Positions 1-11,100 of a DNA stretch of 25,820 nucleotides are shown piece after piece. Both the position numbers and the translations under genes were made by a program. The DNA lies in contig NC_049982.1 of NCBI RefSeq assembly GCF_000003815.2, forward strand, positions 9,990,265-10,016,084, written 5' to 3'. Numbering within the stretch: the first letter of the stretch is position 1; every line of letters begins with the position of its first letter. This DNA is from Branchiostoma floridae (Eukaryota; Chordata; Leptocardii; Amphioxiformes; Branchiostomatidae). A model generated the notes under the pieces. It saw nothing but the letters and a program-made list of their open reading frames with translations. It was not told the DNA's origin and did no database searches.

Positions 1-341
1 GCATGCATGTAACTTCTTCCTATTAGTAAGTTAAACTCAAGGCAAAGTTCTTGCACATAGATATTTTGATTATAACATTCAGTTATAATGTCCGTTGTAG
101 CATTCTTTTCTTGAAGAATATATAGGATATATGTAAAAGAAGCACCGGCACCAAACATCTCCTGTTGGTCACTCCTTAACGTATCCATTTAAGTATCAGC
201 ATCGGTAAAATTGATATTTATGTAGTTGACAATCTGGTATTGAAAAGGGAAAATGATCCTTATAACCATGTCAACCCTCTACTCATAAAAATACGTACAT
301 GTTTACTTCAAGTCTTGAAACATCGTGCTTTTCTTTTGCAG
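1..341 (+). other. Intron of the copy 1 synthetase gene
   Basis: Sequence upstream of the first visible exon. The last 70 bases resemble the intron end before 11127 in the paralogue (shared blocks near accctctact and catcgtg), so this is intron. The exons for the N-terminal half of the protein are not here. Nothing else is recognised. Confidence 0.6.
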
Positions 342-3300
342 TGCTTGTAACAGGCAACGTCACGCCAAAGAGTCTAGTTGACCATGCCGCCAAAGTCCTG
401 CCGAATGCGAAGATGTTTGTAAGTGTTTTTTTATATAATTTATACTATCAGCTACCCCTCTTTGAAGAGAATGCATTCTAGAGGTGCTCTAAAGCTAATT
501 CACTCAGATCGAAACCTCTCTGTACGTAGTTTGAAGCAACTGTTATGTACAACGTCGGCTCATCTGTAGTGTTACAGGTCTTTATTTTCCCATGGTTGCG
601 ATCAAGGAAATTCTGACGTTTCGTCTTCATTCAACCTCCCAAAAGGTTGGGTATGGTGGCACAGAGTTCCTATTTCTGACAGCAGCAGCAGCTAAGACGT
701 TTGTAGAAGGAAAAGGGTCCACGGTGGGCAAGCTGTTACAACATGCGGAGGTACAGAGTTAAGTCACTACCACGTCACATAATGATTTCTGTAATGTAGT
801 GTTCGGTAGCCATAAAGTGACGTTTTACATTACCAGTTGGGTCCGCCAACTTCAAAAATACATTTTTTTCAAACAGTCACAAAAGACATCGTAAATAGAC
901 TAAAAACGTGCTATGGAAATTCTTTTGATACTTTTAAGGGATAATAAGGTAACTAAACTCGATGAGGTACAATGGTCCGCCATCTTAGACTTTGGTCGAT
1001 GACGTCATTAAATTAGCATAATTTAGCATCGAAGTAAATTTAATTACATTTGATTTTAATTACCCTACGCGAGGGGCCAGTCCTGGCCTATGGACATACA
1101 TACATACATACAATAAAATAGCTGTAATGTAGCAAAAAACTGAAAAAGACATTGTTCGAACAGAAATAAGCGATTTTCGTCAAAAATGCCTGTTAACAAC
1201 CGGTTGGCATGGCAACACGAAAAACTTTTATCACCAAAGACATGTACATGTACATGTTTCCAAAATCAATATATAATGCATAAAACATATTTCTGTCACA
1301 CTAAGGTCTGGCACTCTGGGTAGAGACTGTGTAGCATTAGGGTCACGATAGTCAGTTCAACCTGCAAAAGACTTCTGTCTTCCTTGACTGTCTAGATGAA
1401 GCTTGTGGACAAAGACGGCCAGGTTGTACCATTAGGCCATGAGGGAGAGGTGTATGTGAGAGCGTACTCTTTGTTTAGCCGGTATCGTGGAGACGAGGAG
1501 AAAACAGCAAAGGCGATGACAGCTGACGGATGGTACAAAACAGGGTATGTACAGATTTACTCTGGAATAAATGTACGCAGGGAGTTCGTCATGGTGAAAA
1601 TATTTTGACATTGTAGAGCTGTTGNNNNNNNNNNNNNNNNNNNNNNNNNNNNNNNNNNNNNNNNNNNNNNNNNNNNNNNNNNNNNNNNNNNNNNNNNNNN
1701 NNNNNNNNNNNNNNNNNNNNNNNNNNNNNNNNNNNNNNNNNCAGACGCAAAATGCAGAACAAAGGATATCATTTGTAATACTATGATAAGTAGTTTATAC
1801 TTTTATAGAAGATGCACATCTAATTTACTTTGGGGCACCATATGACTTTTGAATCTTTCCAATGAAATTTTCTGCAGAAAATGTTTCAGTACTTAAGTAG
1901 TTACCGCACCAATATTAGCAGAAAACAAAAACGTAAACAGAAGGCTTAAGTCTGATTTTCTGCAAAAGCAGGGATGTTGGTGTTCTTCATGAAGAAGGTG
2001 TCCTGACACTTTTTGGCAGAGTTTCGGTGAGTCTAAGTTTACTTGGTATTTTTGATATAGCCAGACGACGTCGACCGATCGGAAGTCCCAATTGCATATT
2101 GCTATGGCACCGTGGCATCAATGAAGTGCCACAAGTAGCGAATAATGAGAATCGAGAGGTGTGTTATTACAGTACCAAACTCGTTTGTGCTTAGCGGAAA
2201 GGTCAGAGGACCCACTTTGTTAACACGTTTGTTCCCAAAAGTCTTGACCATTGTTGTTTTTGTCCTTTTCGCTTTATGTCGATAAAATATAGAAAGGTAA
2301 TTTTACGAAAATGTTAGTTATAAATGTCCACTATAAATCTATAGGATATGATCATCAGGAATGCCTCCAACGTGCACCCGATTTCCATCGAGTCGCCTCT
2401 GTCTAAGCATCCTAAGGTGCAAGATGTCAGGGTAAAGATAATCTTTCTTTTATGGACATGTATACGCCATTGCAAGATAAGTATAGTTCGGTATATAATC
2501 CACATAATCTTATGCTTTATAATCAATGGAAGAGATTTGTTTTAGAATGCAGATAGATATAGAACAATAAGAAATAATCCGGAGAAACGTGGTATAAACT
2601 CTTCCAGACACATTCTGTTTGAAGGTAATACGATAACTTCAGCATAAAAGATGAAGCAGTGTTCCCAATCACAAGCTATTTGTCCACATATCGAAGCTCA
2701 TGATAGACAACTTTTTCCCCTCCAGGTTGTCGGCGTGCCTGATCCAGTCAGTGTGGAGGAGGTTTGCGCATGTGTCATGTAAATGTGCTTCGTGTACTTA
2801 TTGTGACCCGTCATATTCGTCGTTAGGTTGTCATGCGATTACAAGCGAAGCATATTCATGGGATATATCATCATCATTTTTTGTAATAGGCGGGGACTGT
2901 AGGTTTTGAAGCACAACATTTACGTGCCAAGTGAGGTGCGGAAAAGGATGTATTATTTAGATCCCTTTAGGTGTCACGTTTTGCATTTATAAAATATGTA
3001 CTAAATTATGAATATATTACTGTCTGACAGACACGTCTGGCTGAGCTAATTCAGCGTACCATAACTCCAAGACGGTGTTACAGCCAAAGCTAAAGAAGTA
3101 GTCCAGCCAGGGAACCATTGAACTTTAGTTTGCGTAGACAAATGGTCCCCATAGACAGGATTCGTATTGCTTGTATCAATGGGAAAACGTATCTAAGGGA
3201 CAATCGAAAAGTTGTGAATGATTGTTGCATTAAAATGCTGATATATAAACACGTTGGTTTCTTTCAGCATGAAGGAAGGACAAACTGCGGACTCACAGGA

Positions 3301-4579
3301 GATGAGGAAGTCCTGTGTAGAGATCGGGGTGAGGATAGAGCCTTAATCGTTGTAGGAATAGTAGAACAGCTAAATACCATTATTTCAGGATAGTAGAACA
3401 AGAGATTTCTAACTAAAATAAATTCTAAGATAAAACTCTTTGAATGATTTTGATCGTGCTAACTGTTCAAACTCATGACCTACACGTATGTATCTACAAT
3501 GGTTAAAGAGGGTGTCAAGTAGGGTTGGGTACCGGCACAGTGTACCGGTACAAAACCGGGTTTTCTTATTGAACAGGTCCAGAAAAAACGGACCTGAAAA
3601 AAATGGTGGCCCGGATGTTGGACCTATTGGAAAATGAACAGATTGTATGATCAGGCATTCACACGTTTCGGGGCTTACCAGTCGAGGAAAATAGCAAGAG
3701 AGAGGTAGAGTGGAGTTTATAGTAATTTCTGCCAAGTTTTACAGTATATAGTACAGAGACAGTCAGACTTGTAGGATTTTAAAACGCCAAAGTCGAATAC
3801 TCCACAAAACAGATTTCTTTGTTGCGAAATGGACCATTGTTTTCAGCATCGTCTATTCACAAGTGCTCACATACTGAATCAGGTCGTCCAGGTTTAGGTT
3901 CAAACCTGGACCTGATCCTCTGAACCTGAACCGAACCTGGACCTGAATTTTTTGTACCGGTACCCACTCTTAGTGTCAAGCATTAGTCTATTCGACATGC
4001 ATCAGTCACATGATCGTTTCCTCTATAGATTGTTCCAGAGGAAATGCCCGGATATTTCCTCTTCATGGACGAGTTTCCAATGACTTCGACACGGCACAAG
4101 GTACAGTCAAACCTGTCTATAGTGGCCACTCAAGGGACCGGACAAATGTGGCCACTATAGACAGGTGGCCTCTGTATAGAGGTGGCAACTTGTAGATAAA
4201 ATACCCAAGGGACCGACAAAAAAAAATGGCCACTATGGACAGGTGGCCCCTCTGTAGAGGTGGCCCCTAATACAGGTTTGACTGTAGGTGGTCATTCATT
4301 GAACAATTAAATATACATGTTTCTAAGTATCTTTCTGTGCTAAGTATGTTAAGTTCTTTGGACCATGCAGTGCGTCGGTCGGTCATTGCCCGGCAATGTC
4401 ATTGGTTATTGATAATTGATAGTATTAGCGCCAACTTATCTTTTCTTCTTTAAACAACTAACCCGTGTTTCTGAAAATATAGAATGAGATCAGCCTGTTT
4501 GTTCCTTCTGATTCAGGTTGACAGGAAGAAGTTGAGACTGATCGCCATGGAGAAGCTTGGTCTGAAGGAGGAGGCCTGA
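342..4579 (+). CDS. Acyl-CoA synthetase (ACSF2-like), copy 1, 3' part only
   Basis: C-terminal part of an AMP-forming acyl-CoA synthetase, the family that activates fatty acids to acyl-CoA through an acyl-AMP. Nine exons join in phase: 342-418, 646-750, 1396-1544, 1972-2026, 2345-2431, 2726-2778, 3268-3328, 4029-4100 and 4517-4579 (TGA 4577-4579), encoding about 239 residues. Visible motifs are VGYGGTE (adenine-binding A5 region), GWYKTGDVG (ATP ribose-binding Asp) and GRVSDMIIR (hinge). The following sequence is NASNVHP where ACSF2 proteins have GGENIYP. A lysine at the end of the penultimate exon lies where the A10 catalytic lysine is expected, but the usual preceding SG is RH. All nine exons match the last nine exons of the complete copy at 8162-14449, with the same phases. 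The 5' exons must lie upstream of position 1. No exon is broken, but the 4100 donor has been rebuilt by a transposon and the third intron contains an assembly gap. A functional gene is likely but not proved. Confidence 0.85.
1095..1112. repeat. (CATA)n microsatellite
   Basis: About four and a half uninterrupted CATA units in the second visible intron of the copy 1 gene. A second short simple tract (ACATGT repeats) lies near 1240-1257. Confidence 0.85.
1625..1741. other. Assembly gap (117 Ns)
   Basis: A run of 117 Ns in the intron between the exons ending at 1544 and starting at 1972 of the copy 1 synthetase gene. No exon is expected here, because the flanking exons match consecutive exons of the paralogue. 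The true length and content of the gap are unknown. Confidence 0.99.
3520..3972. mobile_element. hAT-like non-autonomous element (MITE) with 8-bp target duplication
   Basis: A 453-bp element in the intron between exons 3268-3328 and 4029-4100 of the copy 1 gene. Its termini are imperfect inverted repeats: TAGGGTTGGGTACCGG on the left, and the reverse complement of CCGGTACCCACTCTTA on the right. It is flanked by the perfect 8-bp direct repeat GTGTCAAG (3512-3519 and 3973-3980). An 8-bp duplication with TA-starting termini fits the hAT superfamily. No transposase frame is visible inside, so it needed a transposase supplied elsewhere. Internal sequence includes several accggtacaaa and aacctggacctga-type repeats near both ends. 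The paralogous intron (13813-14111) lacks the element and keeps a similar single site (attgtcaagcatg near 14033-14046). Confidence 0.85.
4104..4284. mobile_element. TA-flanked MITE (Tc1/mariner-like) inserted in a 5' splice site
   Basis: A 181-bp element with perfect 13-bp terminal inverted repeats, CAGTCAAACCTGT (4104-4116) and its complement (4272-4284), flanked by TA on each side (4102-4103 and 4285-4286). The interior is made of repeated, partly self-complementary ggccactatagacagg and gaggtggc blocks, so it can fold on itself, and it has no coding capacity. TA duplication and the termini fit a Tc1/mariner-type non-autonomous element. The left TA is positions +2 and +3 of the intron after exon 4029-4100. 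The paralogous donor at 14184 (gtaagtggg) shows the empty site. Confidence 0.88.
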
Positions 4580-4708
4580 TGATCTCAAGCCTGCCGGGTT
4601 CACTATTGCAAAGTCGTCTATGGCAACATGTCGACACAAATGTTACAATGCCATTCGTAAAGGCCATCGCGCTGTGACCTTGCATTTGTCTTACCTTTTA
4701 TCCTTCAA

Positions 4709-4719
4709 AATAAAATAAA
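4709..4719 (+). promoter_or_regulatory. Polyadenylation signals for copy 1 synthetase
   Basis: Two overlapping AATAAA hexamers (4709-4714 and 4714-4719), about 130 bases after the TGA stop. They are the first canonical poly(A) signals downstream of the gene and suggest a 3' UTR of about 150 bases. Confidence 0.55.
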
Positions 4720-5320
4720 AAGTATGACCAAGAGGATAGCAAAACTCACAAAGCTTAAAGTATCTCTCAAAGCGTAGGTCGGAGCGAGGTCGCTGCAATA
4801 GTGGAATGGACGTATAACTAAAAGAATCACTGCAACCTTTGCTTACCTTTTGTTGTTTTCAGGGCATATCATGGAAGTCTAGATGCTTAAACCGTTTCTG
4901 GAGAACATTATTAAGTATGCATAATTACTGAAGCTACCCGCAGTACTCACTAAAACATCTTGCTGACAGACGCATGGATGCTAATGACCGATGTTAAAAG
5001 TAAGCAGATTATTATTATGTAAACGGAAGAGGGTATAGACGTATTACAATATAATTAAGGCTGGTAACATCAACATTAATGTTATTCTGAGAATTCTGTT
5101 TCCCGATTAGCTAGATTTGTTTGTTGTATTCATATAGTACATCTTAGTACAGATGCATCCAAACATGTGGTATCTGTAACGGGGCAAGAGAAACACATTC
5201 ATTGATAAAACATGCAAACGACGACCTAATTTTCTTTAAAAATTAATGACAAAATACGATGGTTGTCTGCAAACGATGGTTTATTCTTGTAACATTTGGA
5301 ACATCATTAGATATATATTA

Positions 5321-5662
5321 AAGGCATCCTAAGCAATATCACAGCATCAAAAGTGGAAATATTCTGGATAAGACCCTGCACTGTATTCTCACATTTACAT
5401 CATCATTTCATACTTTCAGCGGTTACAAATGGCCCAGAGACAAGTCGCACGAGGATATTCCTTGCCATTGGAACCTCCCGAAATTAGGCCTTGAACAGGA
5501 ATCCCCGTGCGACTTGTTTCTGTGCCGTTTCTAACAGCTCAATTTATGAAATAATGATGTAAATGTGCTAAAATAGTGCATTAGATGTCAATATTATACA
5601 GACTGCCTTATTCAGAATATTTCCACTTTCAACGATATGACATTGCTAAGGTTGCCTTGAAG
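5321..5662. repeat. Diverged foldback (long inverted repeat) element
   Basis: The left arm (about 5321-5462) and right arm (about 5497-5662) are imperfect reverse complements around a short centre. Matching blocks include gtggaaatattctg, cacatttacatcat and acaagtcgcacg, each with its complement on the other side in mirrored order. The arms carry several substitutions and small indels, so the insertion is old. No transposase frame is seen. It resembles a long-TIR MITE; the ends and target duplication are not clear (the left flank reads ttaaagg, the right ccttgaag). Confidence 0.75.
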
Positions 5663-6348
5663 GAAATGGCCACCTTATTTGTATAATTTAGGAGAATATA
5701 TAGCGTTCTTTGTTAAGATGATACTGTGATACAACAACAACTGTTACTTGGGTGCGGACAATAATAAACGGATATGATTTATGCACATTAGGATATTATT
5801 TGAATGATCAATGAGAAACACTCAATCATTATCAATACAATGTTGTCTGGTACAATATGTCGTCAAATTATGACTTTTTGTGAATGCTCTCAATACCTTA
5901 TATCATTCAGTGATCGCAAATGTTCAACACAGGTTTCACTGTGTGTTTTGTGCCTTAAAAGAACTAATGAGGACAAAGTCAGACAAGGCCAACAAAAGAC
6001 GCCGTAACCGTTATCAACTCCAGACTACCCGCGTAATTATGCCATTAAGGTCACCGATCCCCTGAAGCGCTGTACTCTGGGTACTGGTGTCAACAATAAA
6101 TCGTCTTAAGAAAGCACATTTTATGATGTTGACAACATTTTTTAAACATACGTTGACGAAAACATTTACTGTTTTACACCTGGTTGACAACAGCACACCT
6201 ATAAACATATTTATGTACACCACTGTACAGTTCCAAACGCGACCTAAATGTTTACATATACATGGACACGTTTTCAAGTTTTTAACAATCCACTCATCCA
6301 TTGTTTTCCACACTCGTCTGTTTGTTTTGTATGCACTGCACGTACGAA

Positions 6349-6432
6349 GGTCAAAGGCAAGGCCGACATAAAGGCACGGCACACCTTACAGGTCAAAGGC
6401 AAGGCCGACATAAAGGCAAGACACACCTTACA
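6349..6432. repeat. Tandem 42-bp repeat, two copies
   Basis: Two adjacent 42-base units (6349-6390 and 6391-6432), each starting ggtcaaaggcaaggccgac, with two differences between them (cacggcac versus caagacac). The length is a multiple of three, but no coding role is apparent. Confidence 0.9.
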
Positions 6433-6830
6433 GGAGCAGCTCTCATCTTGACTAGTACGAGACGCCTTCCTTCGACCCTCCCTACTTCGTGATTATTAGA
6501 AAGCACTAAAGGTAGATCTGCATCCATCATATGTTGTTCATTGTAAACGTTGTCCGACGGCGCCGGTGCCTGCGGATGGAATCAATCAAAATAAGTGTAG
6601 ATTTTTCTACCCATAGAAATTCATATATTAATTTAACGATACTTTAAAATAGATACAAAAAAGGAATCCTCCTTCAAAATATCTATTGAACGTGGTTACA
6701 TTCAATGTTCTTTCTAGTCTTTTGAAATGAAATGATTCGACAGTTTTTCTATGCATATGGAGAGTATGGTATACACAGGCACGTCTGGGTCGCGCTCGGG
6801 TGGTCACGGTTAGACGAAAAGGAAGTCCAA
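6430..6830. repeat. Diverged duplication, upstream unit
   Basis: Left member of a degraded duplication whose partner is about 957 bases downstream (7390-7796). Collinear matching blocks include gagacgcctt, ggttac with gttctttcta, and ggtcacg followed by aagtcca, at offsets of 956-966 bases. Divergence is high, so this is either an old tandem duplication of the copy 2 upstream region or two insertions of one repeat. Confidence 0.45.
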
Positions 6831-7389
6831 AGTACGAAAGCTTGACAAATGTACATGTAATAAATATAGGCTAACATATAAAATTCGTGTACGGAAGGCG
6901 AAGGGCCGTGATTTGATTGATCTTTTCCAACTCAGACACTTGACAATAGTGCGACGTGAGTTGTTCTGGGAATTTCATTATGACACCTTAGATTTGTACA
7001 CATTTGAATACAGCTGGCTATTAGTAAGAATTCTTTGCCTCTGGCTCGGTCAGCCTGCTATAAGACTCAAAGATATGGCCATGTCGTTTTATATAATAAC
7101 ATTGCCTAGTTTATAATGATTATGTAAACCAGGCCCTGATGTGCTTGATTTGTGCGCAATAATATTCCTGCTTACTTAAGTTCAAATCGCTGCAAGGTGA
7201 CCCAGCATAATATCGATTAGGAAAGACATTTTTTTAGGAACGGGAAGACCTGCACCGTTTTGACGGCCTAGTTGTCTGTATTAGGGAACCGCCCCCTCGC
7301 TTTTATCACCGCTTGCCTTGTTGGCTCAGCTAAATGTCATTCCCGTGCCCTTAAATGATCGCAGCAAGCACCATTAAATGTGCAGAAGC

Positions 7390-7796
7390 ACGGCAGCTCG
7401 CTCTCTCGCCAGCAAGAGACGCCTTTCTTCCCCAGAAAGTCTCTCTACGTGAGTTTATAGGTAAACCACCAAGGGTAGGTCTATATCTATATCAGATTAA
7501 GCAATGTCACAACGTCTAAACGTAATAAGCTTAAGGACCGTATATTATGTATACTTAATTGACTGAGTCGACAAATCTGTTGTTTTTTTTTTGGGGGGGG
7601 GACATTAAGATAAGTAACTTTAGCATACGTACTTTCATTTGCTAAACATGGTTACGGTTATGTTCTTTCTAATCTTGATATGATCTTGATTAGACTGTTG
7701 GGGTACAGAAGATTGTTTGCGCCCACCCCCGCCATAGGCATGTTTATATGGTTCATTTAAGGTCACGAGAGAGTAAGAGTGTTTTTTTAAGTCCAG
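7390..7796. repeat. Diverged duplication, downstream unit
   Basis: Right member of the pair described for 6430-6830. It contains ctctctacgtgagt near 7440-7453, which could be the 5' splice site of a non-coding first exon of the copy 2 gene; the equivalent place in the left unit reads cttcgtgatt and has lost the donor consensus. The exon idea is inference only. Confidence 0.4.
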
Positions 7797-7977
7797 TTTA
7801 GCTTTCAGCACCCTTTAATCTTCTAGAGTTCCAGGATTCGTACATACACATCGTACATACATAACGTTACATACACAAACACTGTTGACTTTCTGCCAGT
7901 TTCCAATATCGCCATGACTACATGACTCAATCTAGATGATATATTCTAAAACAACTCATTCGTTGCAGGTCATCCCT

Positions 7978-8006
7978 GCCTCTCATTTAGGACCTAAATG
8001 AGAGGC
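7978..8006. repeat. Perfect 14-bp inverted repeat with 1-base centre
   Basis: GCCTCTCATTTAGG (7978-7991), one A, then its exact complement (7993-8006). It lies about 155 bases before the start codon of the copy 2 synthetase, so it could form a hairpin in the 5' UTR if transcribed, or be a palindromic protein site. No known motif is recognised. Confidence 0.75.
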
Positions 8007-8161
8007 AAGGGTTCACCTGAAACTCAGATGTCGGCCCATGGCGTTTGTTTCCCGTGAACCATGCAGGACAGAGGTTTGTCCGGCTACTTCCTCAGCAATA
8101 GTCAATTATTTCACCATGTTGTGTGTCAGATTTAAGAGTATACTCCTTCACAGTAAACGCC

Positions 8162-11100
8162 ATGAGTTACATGCGGGGCGCTACCGATGACCCTCTCCTT
8201 GATGTGACCTTCGGACAGCTGCTGGACGACACGGCGGCACGATGGCCAGACAGAGAGGCGTATGTGTTCAAGAAGGCAGGTGCAAGGGTCACCTTTGCCG
8301 ACATACAAGAAAAGGTAAGGGTCTCAAATATATCAATAGTAGTAGTAGTCCTTGAAAACGTACATTTTCTCTAAGCTGTATCCTCAGTGACGTGTGTCTG
8401 GATGTCGGTAAAGACTTTAAGATTAGATCGCGGTGTTATGTTTGTTCTTTCCTTCGCTCGTTTTTACCTTTACCAGCATCATGGTTTTATTGTAGTACGT
8501 GACATTTCACAACAAAAAATAGTCATCAGTATATTGTTATTTTCTATCCTTCAAGGCAACCCGACTAGCAGCAGGACTAAAGGCCATAGGTACGGCACGA
8601 GGGGATGTAGTCGCCTGGCTCTTCGGTCACCGCCCGGAATGGATCTACTTGTACTTCGCCGTGGCCAAGTTAGGAGCCATTGCGGTCAGTGAATTCCTGG
8701 GTGTATTATTGAGTCCCTTCGCTGAATTCAAGAGTAAAGTTGATTTCATATTTTCAGCATTCCCAATTTTCACGATCGATCACTTGCATCTAGAGGAGCA
8801 GTAACGACTGGAAACGAAAACGTTATATTTGTACGCGTATTGCCTTTTCAGTTGCCATTGCAGGAGGAGCGTGTCGGGCGCAGCGTGGAGACCATGAATT
8901 ACTTCCTGAATAAGGTAATGACGATCGTTGGTTATAGAAACATAACTGGTCTAAATTGTGATCACATATGAACGGTACAGGCATGTATAAGGTGTATGAC
9001 GTGGTGAAGACGACAGATTCTTCTGTCAAGTTCTAACACTTTGTTGTTCTTAGGCTGGTGTGAAGGTCCTTATCATGGCTGACAAATCGGAAACCCAACC
9101 AGCAGACGAGAAGACCTCTTTCCTGGAAACTTTGTTTCCGGAAATCAAAACAGCCGATCCTGGGATGCTGAAGATTGAAAGGTAAATAAAATCTATTACG
9201 GATTATATTATTATAGCAATTATAGAACGTAATCATTTTCAGCATTATCATGGTTAGAATGATTCTTGTGTGTCGTGAACATGGTGAAATGTGGCGGAAA
9301 GTGTTCTAATATGCCCTTTTTTTCATATCCAGAATCCCCACGTTGACCAGTATCATTGTACTCGCAGACGGGGCAACAGGGTAAGTACTTACTACACACC
9401 GAATACTATTGGCTGTGAAATTCTGATTATCAATTTTTTTTGATTATGAATCACATGCTTGTTTGTACATCTTACGGTACGCAGTAGATATTGGATATAA
9501 CTAGACGTGGTGCTCGACACATTGTCGTTCATTTTATGAGCATTTCCTAGCATTAATGTAAACAAAACTTCAACTAAAGATGTGAAAGTCCGGCGTCTTA
9601 TAACAATGCACAAAGACCATGTGATATGTTTTCATTGATGGTATGATTTGCTGTACATGTACGATTTGTGCCCATGAAGAACCGGTGCCTACACCATGGA
9701 GGAGGTGCAGAGGCTGGGGAATGACGAGTCTCTCCTGGCTGAAGTCAGGACTCTGCAGGACCAGCTCAGCTGCCGCGACACCTTCATGTTGGGATTCACT
9801 TCGGTCAGTCTAAACTATAACTCATGACCAACTGGGACAACTATTGCGCATATACTAGTACTTTAAGTCAACCATAACATGCTACTTTGTTTGAATTTAC
9901 ATGACAGAAGCTAATCAGTCGTCAATTTCATTCATTAACGAATCTGACTTTTCTTTACAAGTGATCTCAAATAAAGCGATGAGAAAATCTTATCAAAATT
10001 GACATACCTATACTTTCATCTCTACTTGTATATGCAGGGAAGTACCGGCCTACCGAAGTGTGCTGAACTAACTACTTACGCCCTTCATAACAACACCCGT
10101 GTCATCGGCAAGGTCATTGGTATGCCGAATGAGGTAAGGCCAGTTACATAGATAGATAGATACGAGGCTGGGTACGGCTGGATGTGTATTGAAATAGTGG
10201 TAGGAACACAGTAAGATATTTTGACAAAAAACATCGAAAACATATCTCCTCATATAAAGCTGACAGAATCTAAGACTGGAATGACTACACTTTAAGTGTT
10301 GATCATAGGTTCTGTTGTTCTGTCCCGATGCCAGGGAACAGCACTCTACCCGTACCTGACATTCCGGTTCGCTGTGATCTACCCCTTCACGGCGGGGTGC
10401 ACACTGGTTGTTCCTGCAAGTTCGTCGCCGTCGTCTGTGGAAATGTTGGAAATACTTCAAGAGGAGAAGTATTGAGCGGCAGAACATTTTTCTTGCTGTT
10501 GTTATTTGAAATATGATTTCAGCTATCAAAGCAATGTAATAACCTGGGTACCATCGTATTTAGTTAACCGGGTTTCTCATAGTCGCCCCCTCAGAAAGTA
10601 TTTCATGATTGAGCAAGCATTTGGTTGTGTCATGCATATGCACGGCACATTGTATATCCAATATAACCGCCCTACGGCTTTTGTTGCCCTGCACAAGGTT
10701 GTTGTTGTTTTGATAGCTATAGTCCTAATCATTTCCTTCTTTCAGGTGCAAGGCGATCGGCGTATTATATCTGAAGGAATGCCATGGCTTGTTACATGAT
10801 CCACACCTCGGTGATTACGATCTGTCGTCACTTGACCGAGGTAATGATTATACATGCAAGCGTTCTGAATAGCTAATATATAGACGTTCATCAAACACAT
10901 TTGACATGGCTTTTTCACATATTTGTCTGAATGCATTATATCATTACCCAATTTCCTATAGTTTTGTACATCTTCTTTTAAACGAACTGCACAGTTCTGC
11001 GTAAATACTATATTTGTTGCAGTATTTTAGAAAGCTGATGTTTTCAGCATCATATTTATGGTTTTGATGACCCTCTACTTCTAAAGATGCGTACATTCTG

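Larger units (their letters stand above)
4580..8161. other. 3' flank of copy 1 and intergenic DNA to copy 2
   Basis: About 3.6 kb without a supported coding exon. Apart from the poly(A) signals and the repeats listed separately (5321-5662, 6349-6432, 6430-6830 and 7390-7796, hairpin 7978-8006), I see only AT-rich sequence. Open frames of 60-120 codons occur on both strands, including an overlapping antisense pair around 6014-6382, but they lack recognisable domains and fall in repeat-like DNA. The promoter of the copy 2 synthetase must lie in the right part of this interval; I cannot place a start site. Confidence 0.6.

Noticed and set aside
751-756. GTACAG donor after exon 646-750 as a second transposon-made splice site
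   Set aside because: The paralogue has the same GTACAG at 11670, and no inverted-repeat element follows, so it is ancestral.
3409-3735. 108-codon antisense open frame
   Set aside because: It covers the left end of the hAT-like element and its flank and shows no transposase similarity.
342-4579. Copy 1 synthetase as a processed or decayed pseudogene
   Set aside because: Introns are retained, all nine exons are open with correct phases, and motifs match the intact copy. Only the rebuilt donor at 4101 raises doubt.
6014-6382. 122-codon antisense open frame overlapping a 94-codon sense frame
   Set aside because: Both strands are open over the same AT-rich stretch, no domain is recognisable, and it lies beside tandem repeats. 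Chance is the simplest explanation.
10068-10529. 153-codon antisense open frame
   Set aside because: It runs antisense across two well-supported synthetase exons (10038-10133 and 10335-10468), and its sequence is their shadow.
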